From Enterobacterales bacterium (lineage in GTDB: Bacteria; Pseudomonadota; Gammaproteobacteria; Enterobacterales; Enterobacteriaceae), in the NCBI GenBank assembly GCA_015654745.1, contig JAATGH010000330.1, positions 1 to 51,928 on the forward strand: a stretch of DNA of 51,928 bases, in the 5' to 3' direction. Both the position numbers and the translations under genes were made by a program. Each line of letters opens with the position of its first letter. The first letter of the stretch is position 1. This document shows, in pieces, positions 39,043-47,022 of this stretch. The notes below the pieces were generated by a model. That model did not search any database and was not told where the DNA came from. It saw only the letters and a list, made by a program, of their open reading frames with translations.

Positions 39043-39084
39043 GCCAATGCCACCGGTCAACGCACGCCGCCCGGTGGCATTGGC
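39043..39084. repeat. Perfect 14-bp inverted repeat (hairpin)
   Basis: GCCAATGCCACCGG (39043-39056) and CCGGTGGCATTGGC (39071-39084) are exact reverse complements with a 14-base loop. It lies 66 bases after fucO and 54 before the LamB/YcsF gene. There is no T-run, so it is not a typical intrinsic terminator; it may stabilise the mRNA or be a mobile palindrome. Confidence 0.8.
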
Positions 39085-39137
39085 GCTGATGCCAGCACGA
39101 TGTCAGTATCCCTACGACCAACCGGGAGTACCGCGCG

Positions 39138-39917
39138 ATGTTAATCTACCTGAACTGCGATATGGGGGAAAGCTTCGGCCCTTGGACCCTGGGCGAAGAT
39201 CGGGCCATGCTCGGCATCGTCACGTCGGCCAACATTGCCTGCGGTTTTCATGCCGGCGATCCCGAGGTCATGTATTCCACCCTGAGCCTGGCCCAAGCCA
39301 ACGGCGTTGGCGCCGGTGCCCATCCCGGTTTTAACGATCTGCAGGGTTTTGGTCGCCGGCAAATCATCGGCGACAGTCCGGCGCACGTCGAACGCCAGAT
39401 TATTTATCAGATTGGCGCATTAAAGGCGCTGGCCGAAAGCATCAGCTATCCGTTACAGCATGTTAAAACCCACGGCGCGCTGGGCAATATGGCGGCGGAA
39501 GACGCCGGGCTGGCCATGGCCGTGGCGCGGGCGATCCGCAGCGTCGATCGCGATCTGATCATGGTGGTCATGCCGGGCATGGAGACGGAAAAAGCCGGGG
39601 AAAAACTCGGCCTGCGGCTGGTAAGAGAAATCTATGCCGACCGCGCCTACGCCGACAATGGCAACCTGCTGTCGCGCAAACTGCCCGGCGCGGTGCTGCA
39701 CGACCCCGACCAGGCCGCCGAGCGTATCCTCCAGATGCTGGATAGCCAGGCGATACTGACGGTCGGCGGCAAGCGGCTGCCGTCGCGCATCGACAGCATC
39801 TGCGTGCACGGAGATACACCGGGGGCAAAAGAGATGGCGGGCCGGCTGCGCGCCCTGCTGGAGTACCAGGGAATGACGCTGGCGCCCATGCGCCAGGTGA
39901 TAGACGCAGCGGTGTAA
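39138..39917 (+). CDS. pxpA: LamB/YcsF family protein, 5-oxoprolinase subunit A-like
   Basis: 259 residues. It begins LIYLNCDMGESFGPWTLGED, the family signature with the conserved DMGE, then SANIACGFHAGDPEVM, GAHPGFNDLQGFGRR and KTHGALGN, which hold the metal- or substrate-binding His/Asp residues. PxpA works with PxpB and PxpC to hydrolyse 5-oxoproline with ATP. pxpB and pxpC are not adjacent here, so this may be an orphan paralogue. ATG at 39138 after CCGGGAGTACC. It is transcribed with or after fucO, separated by a hairpin. The symbol is family-level. Confidence 0.82.
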   Translation: MLIYLNCDMGESFGPWTLGEDRAMLGIVTSANIACGFHAGDPEVMYSTLSLAQANGVGAGAHPGFNDLQGFGRRQIIGDSPAHVERQIIYQIGALKALAESISYPLQHVKTHGALGNMAAEDAGLAMAVARAIRSVDRDLIMVVMPGMETEKAGEKLGLRLVREIYADRAYADNGNLLSRKLPGAVLHDPDQAAERILQMLDSQAILTVGGKRLPSRIDSICVHGDTPGAKEMAGRLRALLEYQGMTLAPMRQVIDAAV

Positions 39918-39963
39918 GCTTTCCTGGCGGCTTGGGCCGACATACCTTTGCCCCATGACCTCG

Positions 39964-39982
39964 GTCCGGCCGCCTGGGCCGG
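39964..39982. terminator. Candidate terminator between convergent genes
   Basis: TCCGGCC-GCCTG-GGCCGGA, a perfect 7-bp stem followed by TTTCC on the plus strand, 47 bases after the pxpA stop. The T-run is short, so strength is uncertain. Confidence 0.45.
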
Positions 39983-40014
39983 ATTTCCATGCATCGGATG
40001 ATTCCGGCCGGTTA

Positions 40015-40989
40015 CTATAGCGGGTTTCGTCTGCGCCGATGCCAGATTTCCGGATTGACCGGCGATACGGGCAGGCGATCGGCCAATATGTCCAGCAGGC
40101 CGGCCACCGACGCGTCGGCCATACGGATCAGCGCCTGTTCGGTTGAGGCGGCAATATGCGGCGTCAGGATCACATTATCCAGACCCAGCAGCGGATCGTC
40201 GCCGGCCACCGGCTCATGGCGGAAAACGTCCAGGCCCGCGCCGGCGATTTGGCCGCGGGTTAATGCTTCGATCAACGCCGTTTCATCCACCAGCGCGCCG
40301 CGGCTGGTGTTAATCAAAAACGCCGAGGGTTTCATCATCGCCAGCTGTGCGGCGCCGATCAGGTTTTGCGTTTCGGCCAACGCCGGCAGATGTAATGACA
40401 CCACGTCGCTTTCACGCAATAACGCCGCCAGGCTGGACGCCTGGCGCAATCCCATGCCGGTAAGCTCAAAAGCATCGCGCCGGGTTAATACCTGCACCCG
40501 CATGCCCAGGGCCAGCGCCAGTTCAGCGGTGGCGCGGCCGATGGCGCCAAAACCGATGACGCCCAGCATTGCCCCCTGTAGCTCGCTGAATCCCCCTTGG
40601 TATTTAAAGGCAAAGTTGCCGTGTCTCATCGCCCGATCCGCGGCGGGGATGCGTTTGGTCAAGGCGAACATCAGGCCCAGCGCATGTTCGGCTACCGAGC
40701 GGGTATTCATGCCGGGGGTATTAAATACCGGAATACCCAGCTCGCTGGCCGCCGGCAAATCGATGCCGTCCAGGCCAACCCCATGTACCGCGACAGCGCA
40801 TAAATTGGGCAACCGCATCATCTGTGCCCGCGTCAGCCGTCCGCTACGAAAAATCGCCGCGACCACCTGTTCGGCCGGGATGTCGGCACAGGCCGTCTCG
40901 CCAATTAGCGGCTCCAGCCCCTGCTCGCGCAGTTTTTGCACCCCGCTGGGATGTATCGGCTGGGGAATCAGGCAGTACTTTCTGGTCAT
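40015..40989 (-). CDS. D-isomer-specific 2-hydroxyacid dehydrogenase
   Basis: 324 residues from the ATG at 40989; an upstream start at 41034 would overlap srlR and is disfavoured. NAD(P) motif GVIGFGAIGRA near 142-152. Catalytic Arg in NTSRGALVDE, Glu in the segment RHEPVAGDDP and His in TPHIAAST are all present. These enzymes interconvert 2-oxo and D-2-hydroxy acids (glyoxylate, hydroxypyruvate, 3-phosphoglycerate); the substrate here is unknown. It is 28 bases after srlR on the same strand and so probably belongs to the glucitol operon, where E. coli has gutQ. Confidence 0.88.
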   Translation of the reverse strand: MTRKYCLIPQPIHPSGVQKLREQGLEPLIGETACADIPAEQVVAAIFRSGRLTRAQMMRLPNLCAVAVHGVGLDGIDLPAASELGIPVFNTPGMNTRSVAEHALGLMFALTKRIPAADRAMRHGNFAFKYQGGFSELQGAMLGVIGFGAIGRATAELALALGMRVQVLTRRDAFELTGMGLRQASSLAALLRESDVVSLHLPALAETQNLIGAAQLAMMKPSAFLINTSRGALVDETALIEALTRGQIAGAGLDVFRHEPVAGDDPLLGLDNVILTPHIAASTEQALIRMADASVAGLLDILADRLPVSPVNPEIWHRRRRNPL

Positions 40990-41017
40990 GTTTTTTCCAT
41001 TGCACCGCGAGATGTCT

Positions 41018-41791
41018 TTACTCATCGGTCTCATCCACCAGCAGAACCTGGATGCCCTTGGCGCGCAGCGCCGCCAGATACTCTTGACTGATGCCCCGGT
41101 CGGTGATCAGGATATCCACCGCCGTCAAATCGCAGACCACGTTAGGGCTTTTGCGGCCGAACTTGGAGGAGTCCACCAGCAAAATCAGCTGCTGCGCGGC
41201 TTTGCACATTGCCTGGCTAACGCCGTGCAGTTCGTTAAAGGTGGTGACGCCGGCGTTGAGATCCACCCCGTCGGCGCCGATAAACAATTTATCAAAACTG
41301 AAACGAGGAAACGCCGCCTCGGCCAGGCTGCCGTGAAACGAAGCGGAGTTTTTGCGGTAGGTGCCGCCGGGCATCAGAATAGTTTGATCGTTATTCAATT
41401 CCACCAGCTCATTGACGATAGTCAGGCTATTGGTCATCACGGTAATATTATTAAACTGGGCCAGGTAAGGCACGATTTGCAGCACGGTGCTGCCGGCGTC
41501 AAAGATCAGCGAATCGCCATCGTTAATCAACCTGGCGGCCGCTTCGGCAATGCGTCGTTTCTTGGCGGTGTTGATGTGGGTTTTACGATCGATGGGCTGG
41601 TCGCCTTCATCGCGGGTCAATACCACGCCGCCATAGGTTCTGATCACCGCCCCCTCTTCTTCAAGCAAGGTTAAGTCCTTACGGATGGTGGTGCCGGTGG
41701 TCACAAATTGGCAGGCAAGGTTATCCACTGAGGTTTTGCCATGTTGTTGCAGATACTCCAGTATCGCCGCCTGACGCTGCTTAGGTTTCAT
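41018..41791 (-). CDS. srlR: Glucitol operon repressor SrlR (DeoR family)
   Basis: 257 residues from the ATG at 41791, which gives [20 protein letters not shown], the same N-terminus as E. coli SrlR; a longer frame to 41854 is disfavoured. DeoR-type HTH ([20 protein letters not shown]) follows, then the sugar-phosphate sensor domain with [25 protein letters not shown] and [17 protein letters not shown]. It represses the srl operon until a glucitol-derived phosphate binds. It follows gutM by 97 bases. A self-complementary pair upstream of srlA at 45239-45301 is a candidate operator. Confidence 0.93.
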   Translation of the reverse strand: MKPKQRQAAILEYLQQHGKTSVDNLACQFVTTGTTIRKDLTLLEEEGAVIRTYGGVVLTRDEGDQPIDRKTHINTAKKRRIAEAAARLINDGDSLIFDAGSTVLQIVPYLAQFNNITVMTNSLTIVNELVELNNDQTILMPGGTYRKNSASFHGSLAEAAFPRFSFDKLFIGADGVDLNAGVTTFNELHGVSQAMCKAAQQLILLVDSSKFGRKSPNVVCDLTAVDILITDRGISQEYLAALRAKGIQVLLVDETDE

Positions 41792-41888
41792 GATGATTTC
41801 CATTTCAATACTTTTGACAACGTCCCTATCATCAAAAATCCGAATACGGGACATCTAATGAAAGGGAGTTTCTTTTAAAATGAAAATA

Positions 41889-42254
41889 TCATAGTTTCGA
41901 TTTAATCGCTAACGCTAGCGCGGTTTGACATGCCGGATCTTTCGGGAAGATCACACTTGGTTCCAGCTGCCCTTTATGCAGGCCAATCAGAGGGGTGAGC
42001 GGCCGTGGCCGCGCGAAGACGCTCAAGCCGCGCAGCGTAAACCCGTTGCGAACATAGCCGTCGGCATCGAAGGCCAGCGCTATCACCACTCGCGGCTTAA
42101 ATCGTCCGCCGGAACGACCTAAACCCACCACATGCCCCTGGCCGTGCAGCGCATTATAGGCGCGGTTAAAACGGTAAACCTGCCACCCGCCCAAGAAAAT
42201 TTGGCCGACCCAGGCCAAGGCTGCAAGACTGATAAACAACGACGTGGCGTTCAT
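41889..42254 (-). CDS. gutM: Glucitol operon activator protein GutM
   Basis: 121 residues, the size of E. coli GutM (SrlM). One N-terminal hydrophobic segment, SLFISLAALAWVGQIFLGGWQ (about 5-23), makes it membrane-attached. The rest matches the GutM family: GHVVGLGRSGGRFKPRVVIALAFD, then NGFTLRGLSVFARPRPLTPL (two blocks, about 41-80). It is an activator of the glucitol operon, acting with SrlR by an unclear mechanism. AAAGGAAAATCCG before the ATG is a good ribosome binding site. Separated from srlD by a hairpin and a duplicated srlD tail. Confidence 0.9.
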   Translation of the reverse strand: MNATSLFISLAALAWVGQIFLGGWQVYRFNRAYNALHGQGHVVGLGRSGGRFKPRVVIALAFDADGYVRNGFTLRGLSVFARPRPLTPLIGLHKGQLEPSVIFPKDPACQTALALAIKSKL

Positions 42255-42271
42255 CGGATTTTCCTTTTATA

Positions 42272-42296
42272 GCCGGCCCTGGTCGTCCGGGCCGGC
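42272..42296 (-). other. Hairpin between srlD and gutM
   Basis: GCCGGCCC (42272-42279) and GGGCCGGC (42289-42296) form a perfect 8-bp stem with a 9-base loop. Read leftward the next bases are TATAAAAGG, which merge with the gutM ribosome binding site. It could attenuate gutM-srlR transcription or protect the upstream srl mRNA. Confidence 0.55.
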
Positions 42297-42360
42297 GGGT
42301 CATAACATCGCTTGACCACCGGTAATGGCGGGTCAAAACATCACTTGTCCACCGGTAATG
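42295..42360. repeat. 33-bp tandem duplication of the srlD 3' end
   Basis: 42295-42327 and 42328-42360 are the same 33 bases with three differences. The copy at 42328-42360 contains the last codons of srlD (ITGGQVMF then stop) and the other copy lies immediately after that stop. Confidence 0.9.
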
Positions 42361-43112
42361 TTGATCGATTGTCCGGTGCAATAAGAGGCTTTATCACTGG
42401 CATAAAATAACAGCGTGTTAAGAACGTCCTGGTAATCGCAACCCCGCTTTAACGGCACTTTATCAATATAATATTGCTCCACCTGATCCGCCTTTAACCC
42501 AAGCTTTTCAGCATATTGCGGCAACAGCGACTGAAACATGGGGGATTTAAGTAGATTGCCCAACATCAGCGAGTGGACGGTAATACCGTATTCAGCCAAA
42601 TCCAACGCCAATGATTGGGTCAGGCCAACGCCGCCGAACTTGGCGGCGCTATAACCCGAGTTATGTTTGCTGCCCACCTTGCCGGATTTGGAATTGATCT
42701 GAATAATGCGTCCCGGTACCTTATCGCGAATCATCAGTTGGGCAAACTCGCGGGCACACAGAAAATAGCCGACCAGATTCACCTGCAGCGATAAATCGAA
42801 ATCATCCAGTTTGAACTGGGTGATCGGCGCCGCTTTCGCCACGCCGGCGCTGTATACCAGAAGATTCACCTGCCCGAACGCCTGGTCCACCGACCTGGTC
42901 AGATCTTTGACGCTGTTTTCATCCGTGGCGTCCGCGCCGATGCCCACCGCCCGTCCCGCGCCGTAGCGCTGGTTAATTTCCGCGGCGACGTGTTGGGCAT
43001 GTTCCGCATTCAAGTCAGCCACCGCGATATGGTAACCGGCTTGCGCCAGGCCCTCGCATAAAAAAGCGCCCAGGGTTTGCCCTCCGCCAATGACTACCGC
43101 AACTTGTTTCAT
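42333..43112 (-). CDS. srlD: Sorbitol-6-phosphate 2-dehydrogenase
   Basis: 259 residues, as in E. coli. The ATG at 43112 follows GGAGAGAGAC; a longer open frame continues upstream through srlB in another register and is not the gene. Classical SDR: NAD motif GGGQTLG at 9-15 and catalytic Tyr154 and Lys158 (SGYSAAKFG). It oxidises D-glucitol-6-phosphate to D-fructose-6-phosphate with NAD+. Fourth gene of srlAEBD; the 22-base gap from srlB suggests tight co-expression. The last 11 codons are duplicated directly downstream. Confidence 0.95.
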   Translation of the reverse strand: MKQVAVVIGGGQTLGAFLCEGLAQAGYHIAVADLNAEHAQHVAAEINQRYGAGRAVGIGADATDENSVKDLTRSVDQAFGQVNLLVYSAGVAKAAPITQFKLDDFDLSLQVNLVGYFLCAREFAQLMIRDKVPGRIIQINSKSGKVGSKHNSGYSAAKFGGVGLTQSLALDLAEYGITVHSLMLGNLLKSPMFQSLLPQYAEKLGLKADQVEQYYIDKVPLKRGCDYQDVLNTLLFYASDKASYCTGQSINITGGQVMF

Positions 43113-43134
43113 GTCTCTCTCCTGATCCTGCTGG

Positions 43135-43497
43135 TTAAGCAAAAATTGAAAAATCACTGCCAATGTGAATGTCGGTCGGTATGCTACCGGCCAAGTGCAT
43201 GGAGCCGGGGAATTCCGCCTCTCCGGCACCGTCGAAACGCAGCGTGATATGGCCCAGTTCACGCAGATTGTCGGTCGCCACCGCCCCCACCGCCGTGATG
43301 GGGAACATCGTGCCATTGATGACGACGTTACCGCCCACCCGCAGCTCGCCATGGGTTTCGCCGTGCCGGTGGATAAAGCAGTAGGACTCAAGATCCTCAG
43401 GAGCCCCTTCCCGAAAGGTAATGATCATGTTGTCCGCAAGAGACTCGCTGGCATGCTCGCCGATACGGGTAAAGGTGGTGTGATAAATCCGGTCCAT
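43135..43497 (-). CDS. srlB: PTS glucitol/sorbitol-specific IIA component
   Basis: 120 residues, close to E. coli SrlB (123). The family signature is clear: ITFREGAPEDLESYCFIHRH near 26-45, carrying the phosphorylated histidine (H43 or H45), and DNLRELGHITLRFDGAGEAE near 76-95. It receives phosphate from HPr and passes it to SrlE. It lies 24 bases after srlE. Confidence 0.95.
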   Translation of the reverse strand: MDRIYHTTFTRIGEHASESLADNMIITFREGAPEDLESYCFIHRHGETHGELRVGGNVVINGTMFPITAVGAVATDNLRELGHITLRFDGAGEAEFPGSMHLAGSIPTDIHIGSDFSIFA

Positions 43498-43521
43498 AAC
43501 GCCCCCTGATAGGATTAACGG

Positions 43522-44553
43522 TTAGTGATAAATAAAACCTGATGCGGCCCAGGCCAACAACACGGTTGGCGCCCCGGTCAGAAAACGACCCACCAGTACC
43601 GATGGCACCCCGACCCGCACGGTGTCCTGCTCGGCTTCCGCCAAAGATAACCCCACCGGGATAAAGTCACAGGACGCCTGGGCGTTAATGGCAAACAGCG
43701 CCGGTAACGCCAGATAAGGCGGGATATTGCCCAAACCGATCTGCACCCCCACCAGTACGCCGATGACCTGTGCGATAACCGCCCCTGGGCCGAGAAAGGG
43801 CGACAACAGGGGAAAGGAGCAGATCAGGGCCAGGATCACCAGCCCGAGCGGACTGCTGGCCAAAGGGGTTAACCCGTGGGCAATAAAATCTCCCAGCCCC
43901 GAGGCGATGATGATGCCGATCAATGCCGAAACGAAGGCCATAAACGGCAGAATCGTTTTCAACACCGTATCAATGGTTTCACGGCCGGCCTGGAAAAATA
44001 CCGCCACCACCGAGCCCATCCCCATGCCGACCTTGGCCAACAGACCGTCGCTCTGTTCGGTGATTTTTTTCGTGGTGTCATAGTCACGGCCGGCAAGCGG
44101 GTCGCGGTTTTTTTTCGCCGACTCACCCTGCGTCGCGTCTGCACCAGTCGAGGCGGTCGTCGTAGGCGTTTGCCGCAATCCGTCGGCATCCACCCGCTGG
44201 ATGTTTTGTTCGCGCACGCCGGAGACATAGATATCTTCCAGAATATACTGCGCCATCGGTCCGGATTTCCCGGTGGCGTGGATATTAATCGTCGGAATAC
44301 GCCGTTTGGGATACAAGCCGCAGCGCAAGGTGCCACCGCAGTCGATCACCATCACGCCGATTTGGTCGCTCGGCGGCTCCCCTTCTTTAAACCCATCCAC
44401 CGCGGGCCAGCCGGTCAGCTCGCTCAGCCGGTTGACGATCGCCGGACGGGTGCCGGCGGTGATATACACCACTTTTTTACCCGCTACCGCCTCCAGTGTT
44501 AACGGTCCGCCCCAGCCGCTTTCGCCTTTTTCAATCCGGATAAAATCACTCAT
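43522..44553 (-). CDS. srlE: PTS glucitol/sorbitol-specific IIBC component
   Basis: 343 residues. The N-terminal IIB domain contains the phospho-accepting cysteine in [20 protein letters not shown] (C72, with C78). A short linker rich in Thr and Ala (about 130-150) follows. The C-terminal half is the membrane IIC2 domain with about four to five helices (IETVLK... [19 protein letters not shown]). It transfers phosphate to glucitol during import. Its ATG overlaps the srlA stop (ATGA, 44550-44553), giving translational coupling. Confidence 0.95.
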   Translation of the reverse strand: MSDFIRIEKGESGWGGPLTLEAVAGKKVVYITAGTRPAIVNRLSELTGWPAVDGFKEGEPPSDQIGVMVIDCGGTLRCGLYPKRRIPTINIHATGKSGPMAQYILEDIYVSGVREQNIQRVDADGLRQTPTTTASTGADATQGESAKKNRDPLAGRDYDTTKKITEQSDGLLAKVGMGMGSVVAVFFQAGRETIDTVLKTILPFMAFVSALIGIIIASGLGDFIAHGLTPLASSPLGLVILALICSFPLLSPFLGPGAVIAQVIGVLVGVQIGLGNIPPYLALPALFAINAQASCDFIPVGLSLAEAEQDTVRVGVPSVLVGRFLTGAPTVLLAWAASGFIYH

Positions 44554-45116
44554 TTGGCCTCCACGCTGGATAGTCTAACCTGTTGTTCAAGTTCAATATT
44601 CATCTTGCGGGCAAACAGGTTTGTAGTAAGATCGGTCACCCATCCCCGGAAGAAATTGGTCAACATCCCCACCAGTAGATAGCTTACCGCCAGCGGCCCG
44701 AGCGGCAGGTGCAGCGTGGTGAGCCCACTGGCGATGCCAAGATAGACAAACAGCTCGCCAGGATTGATATGCGGAAACAGACCGTTCATGGAATGGCAAC
44801 TGTAAGAAGCGGCGGCGTAATAGCTGGGTTTATATTTCTCGGGCATAAATCGTCCCAGGCTCAGGGTCATCGGATTACAAAACACAAAGGTGCCAATGAC
44901 CGGCAGCAGTAAATAGCGTGAAATAGGATTGCCCGCGCAGCGCTGTGCCAGACGTTCGATCCTAGACTGCCCGACGAAAACAATTAACGCGTTCATAATC
45001 ACCAGCAAACTGATCAACAGGGGCAGTATGCCGGTCACCATGCCGACAAATACCGTGCCCCCCTTTTGAAACAAGCCGATGAACCACTCGGCGCCGTGGG
45101 TGATGAGTTCTATCAT
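44550..45116 (-). CDS. srlA: PTS glucitol/sorbitol-specific IIC component
   Basis: 188 residues, as E. coli SrlA (187). Four hydrophobic segments; the conserved [20 protein letters not shown] opens the protein and [18 protein letters not shown] follows the second helix. First gene of the operon, ATG at 45116 with AGGAGACACC upstream. It forms the sugar channel in the inner membrane with the IIC2 part of SrlE. Confidence 0.95.
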   Translation of the reverse strand: MIELITHGAEWFIGLFQKGGTVFVGMVTGILPLLISLLVIMNALIVFVGQSRIERLAQRCAGNPISRYLLLPVIGTFVFCNPMTLSLGRFMPEKYKPSYYAAASYSCHSMNGLFPHINPGELFVYLGIASGLTTLHLPLGPLAVSYLLVGMLTNFFRGWVTDLTTNLFARKMNIELEQQVRLSSVEAK

Positions 45117-45238
45117 GGTGTCTCCTGTCTGTTTTTTATGGGATAGAGCGTTCAGGTTCCCTGGGTCTATGCGCCTTAAACTAGCCGTTTTCCCTTGAGC
45201 ATAATTAGAACAAGATCACCTTTTACATAAATTTTCTT

Positions 45239-45301
45239 TTATTATGAAATATAAATAGCAATTTTTTAGTTCAAAGTGTGCAATTTTAGTTTTCATAATA
45301 A
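45239..45301. promoter_or_regulatory. Candidate SrlR operator pair upstream of srlA
   Basis: TTATTATGAAA (45239-45249) and TTTCATAATAA (45291-45301) are perfect 11-bp reverse complements 41 bases apart, in the AT-rich region about 125-185 bp upstream of srlA. Spaced inverted sites suit a looping DeoR-type repressor. Nearby AAAGGTGATCTTGTTCTAAT (minus strand, near 45206-45225) resembles half a CRP site. Function is inferred from position only. Confidence 0.4.
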
Positions 45302-45398
45302 CATTTTAACACTAAATCATCGTAGGAAAGGCCGGCCACCGACTCGGTCATGGCAGATTCAATACTGCACTCGGAAAAGTGGGCAGGAGGAGATACCG

Positions 45399-45446
45399 AT
45401 GGGCAAAAGATCGACCATGGCCGGCATAGACCAAGAAATTTTTTAG
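45399..45446 (+). CDS. Possible 15-codon small ORF with a strong ribosome binding site
   Basis: ATG at 45399 is preceded by AGGAGGAGATACCG, an unusually strong Shine-Dalgarno match, and opens MGKRSTMAGIDQEIF followed by TAG. It may be the surviving start of a deleted gene or a true small peptide. No family is recognised. Confidence 0.25.
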   Translation: MGKRSTMAGIDQEIF

Positions 45447-45896
45447 TCTTTTTAATTGATTATTCCCTCTAGAATGGCCTGTTACCCTACTGAAGTTGCG
45501 GCGTTTCCCAGGCTGGCGGCATGGTTTTACGCCGGCATCTTAATCTTCCGCTGGCTACAAACGGCGCAAATCACCGGCACCGGCCCGAAATGTCGCACTG
45601 TTTTCCCATCACAGGTGAAAGAAACCGGTATGCAACCTTTACGTTTAAAATGAAAGAAAATAGACTTTCAGTGGCGAGATGCTGACCGGGCCGCACGGTC
45701 CATGCCGTCCAGTTGATGTTCGGGTTGCGCCTCGGCAAACAGCGATAATTTATTTCGGCATAGAGATCGGCGCGGTTTTTTTACTGGGGGTTTTAGCGGG
45801 ACTATTGCTTGGCAGAGTACCGATCGGTGGATCCGGATGCTGTGCCTGAGGGTAAGATTTGCCTGGGATCGGTAACGGCAGCCGGCGGCATCGGAC

Positions 45897-45943
45897 GTCA
45901 GCAGGCTAAAGCCCGGACCACGTCCGGACGTTAGCCTGCTGAC
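45897..45943. repeat. Large 47-base hairpin
   Basis: GTCAGCAGGCTAA (45897-45909) pairs perfectly with TTAGCCTGCTGAC (45931-45943). Inside, CCGGAC (45913-45918) pairs with GTCCGG (45922-45927) around a CAC loop. It lies 57 bases beyond the stop of the sugar-binding protein gene. There is no T-run, so it is an mRNA-end stabiliser, transcription barrier or mobile palindrome rather than a standard terminator. Confidence 0.8.
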
Positions 45944-45999
45944 GAACGTGCTCATGCGCCAGTGGCGAGCATGCGGGTAAAACAGGGCGTTTTCCGCCG

Positions 46000-47013
46000 T
46001 TATTTGGCGCCGAAGCAGGCTTCAAGACCCGCCTGGGCATTTTTGCTCGGTTGGCCCGGCATGGGTTTTTCAGCAATCAGCGTAACGCCGGTATCGACAT
46101 AACCGGAGGCCTTTTTACCATGCTTGGCATAAGCCACCGCGGCGTCCACGCCCATCGCCGCCATGGTCAGCGGATATTGCTGGGCGGTGGCGGCGATGGC
46201 GCCCGACTGCACGTTTCTCACGCCGTCACATCCCCCGTCCACGGAGACAATCATGGCATCATTGTTTTTACCCGCGGCTTTTAGCGCCTGATACGCGCCG
46301 GACGCGGCCAGTTCGTTTCCGGTATAGACTAGATTAATATCGGGGTGGACTTTCAGGCAGGCGGCCATCACGTCCCGGCCCAGCGTTTCCGTTCCCCCGG
46401 TATAGTCCATGCACACAATTTCGCCGGCGGTCGACAGCTCACCGGCCTCGGCGCCGCCGGCATTAAGCCCCAGGCCGGACATAAAGCCATTGTGCCGCCG
46501 GGCGCCCACCGGTTGGCCGGGGGATAAATCCAGCATGGCAATTTTCAGCGGCTGGCCTGGGAAACGTAGCGGCATGGCCGCCTGGGCATAACGGCCGATC
46601 ATCTGGCCGGCCCGGTAATTGTCGGTCGCAAACAGCGCGTCGGCAGCGCTGATGGGATCGGTAGGCGAGTCGAGGGCAATGACCTGCACCCCCATGGCGC
46701 GTACATGATCAAGCGCCGGCACCACCATGCGGGAATCCCCCGGTGTAATCAACAACGTGGTGGCTCCGGCGGCCACCATGGCATTGATGGCGCTAACCTG
46801 GGTAGCATAATCATTATCATTATTACCCGCCGCGGTCAGCAGCTTAACCCCATGGACCGTGGCGCCAAGCATGGCGCCCTCCTTCATTTTTTGAAAAAAA
46901 GGATTGGTATCGGTTTTGGTAATCAAACCAAGGGTAATAGCGTCATTATTGACGGCGAGCGCCGCCGGGCTAAACAGCATCGCCATCAGTAAACCAGAAC
47001 GAGACATTTTCAT
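46000..47013 (-). CDS. Sugar-binding periplasmic protein (ribose/fructose family SBP)
   Basis: 337 residues. The signal peptide ends at about residue 20 (LFSPAALA) and the mature protein starts VNNDAITLGLITKTDTNPFF, the strand-1 motif of type I periplasmic binding proteins. Later motifs: AGATTLLITPGDSRMVVPAL, VIALDSPTD, GQMIGRYA and NLVYTGNELAASGAY. It is closest in style to FrcB/YtfQ-like proteins binding hexoses or pentoses. AAGGACTACCG precedes the ATG, and the gene begins 9 bases after the chemoreceptor gene. No permease or ATPase gene is adjacent, so it may serve chemotaxis or use a transporter encoded elsewhere. Confidence 0.88.
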   Translation of the reverse strand: MKMSRSGLLMAMLFSPAALAVNNDAITLGLITKTDTNPFFQKMKEGAMLGATVHGVKLLTAAGNNDNDYATQVSAINAMVAAGATTLLITPGDSRMVVPALDHVRAMGVQVIALDSPTDPISAADALFATDNYRAGQMIGRYAQAAMPLRFPGQPLKIAMLDLSPGQPVGARRHNGFMSGLGLNAGGAEAGELSTAGEIVCMDYTGGTETLGRDVMAACLKVHPDINLVYTGNELAASGAYQALKAAGKNNDAMIVSVDGGCDGVRNVQSGAIAATAQQYPLTMAAMGVDAAVAYAKHGKKASGYVDTGVTLIAEKPMPGQPSKNAQAGLEACFGAK

Positions 47014-47022
47014 CGGTAGTCC

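Larger units (their letters stand above)
45117..45999. other. srl promoter region and a long gene-poor stretch
   Basis: About 880 bases. 45180-45310 is very AT-rich and holds the srl control region. 45482-45501 resembles one arm of the MITE-like repeat at 32699. A plus-strand frame near 45755-45830 has a hydrophobic run (GAVFLLGVLAGLLLGRVPIGG) that may be a transporter remnant, but I cannot name it. A strong hairpin lies at 45897-45943. Confidence 0.4.

Noticed and set aside
39989-41674. Long plus-strand frame (561 codons) opposite the hydroxyacid dehydrogenase and srlR
   Set aside because: Antisense of two well-identified genes, rich in Ser/Arg/Pro, with no motif.
42333-43391. 352-codon frame extending srlD upstream through srlB
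   Set aside because: The added part overlaps srlB in another register and has no ribosome binding site; the srlD start at 43112 matches the family.
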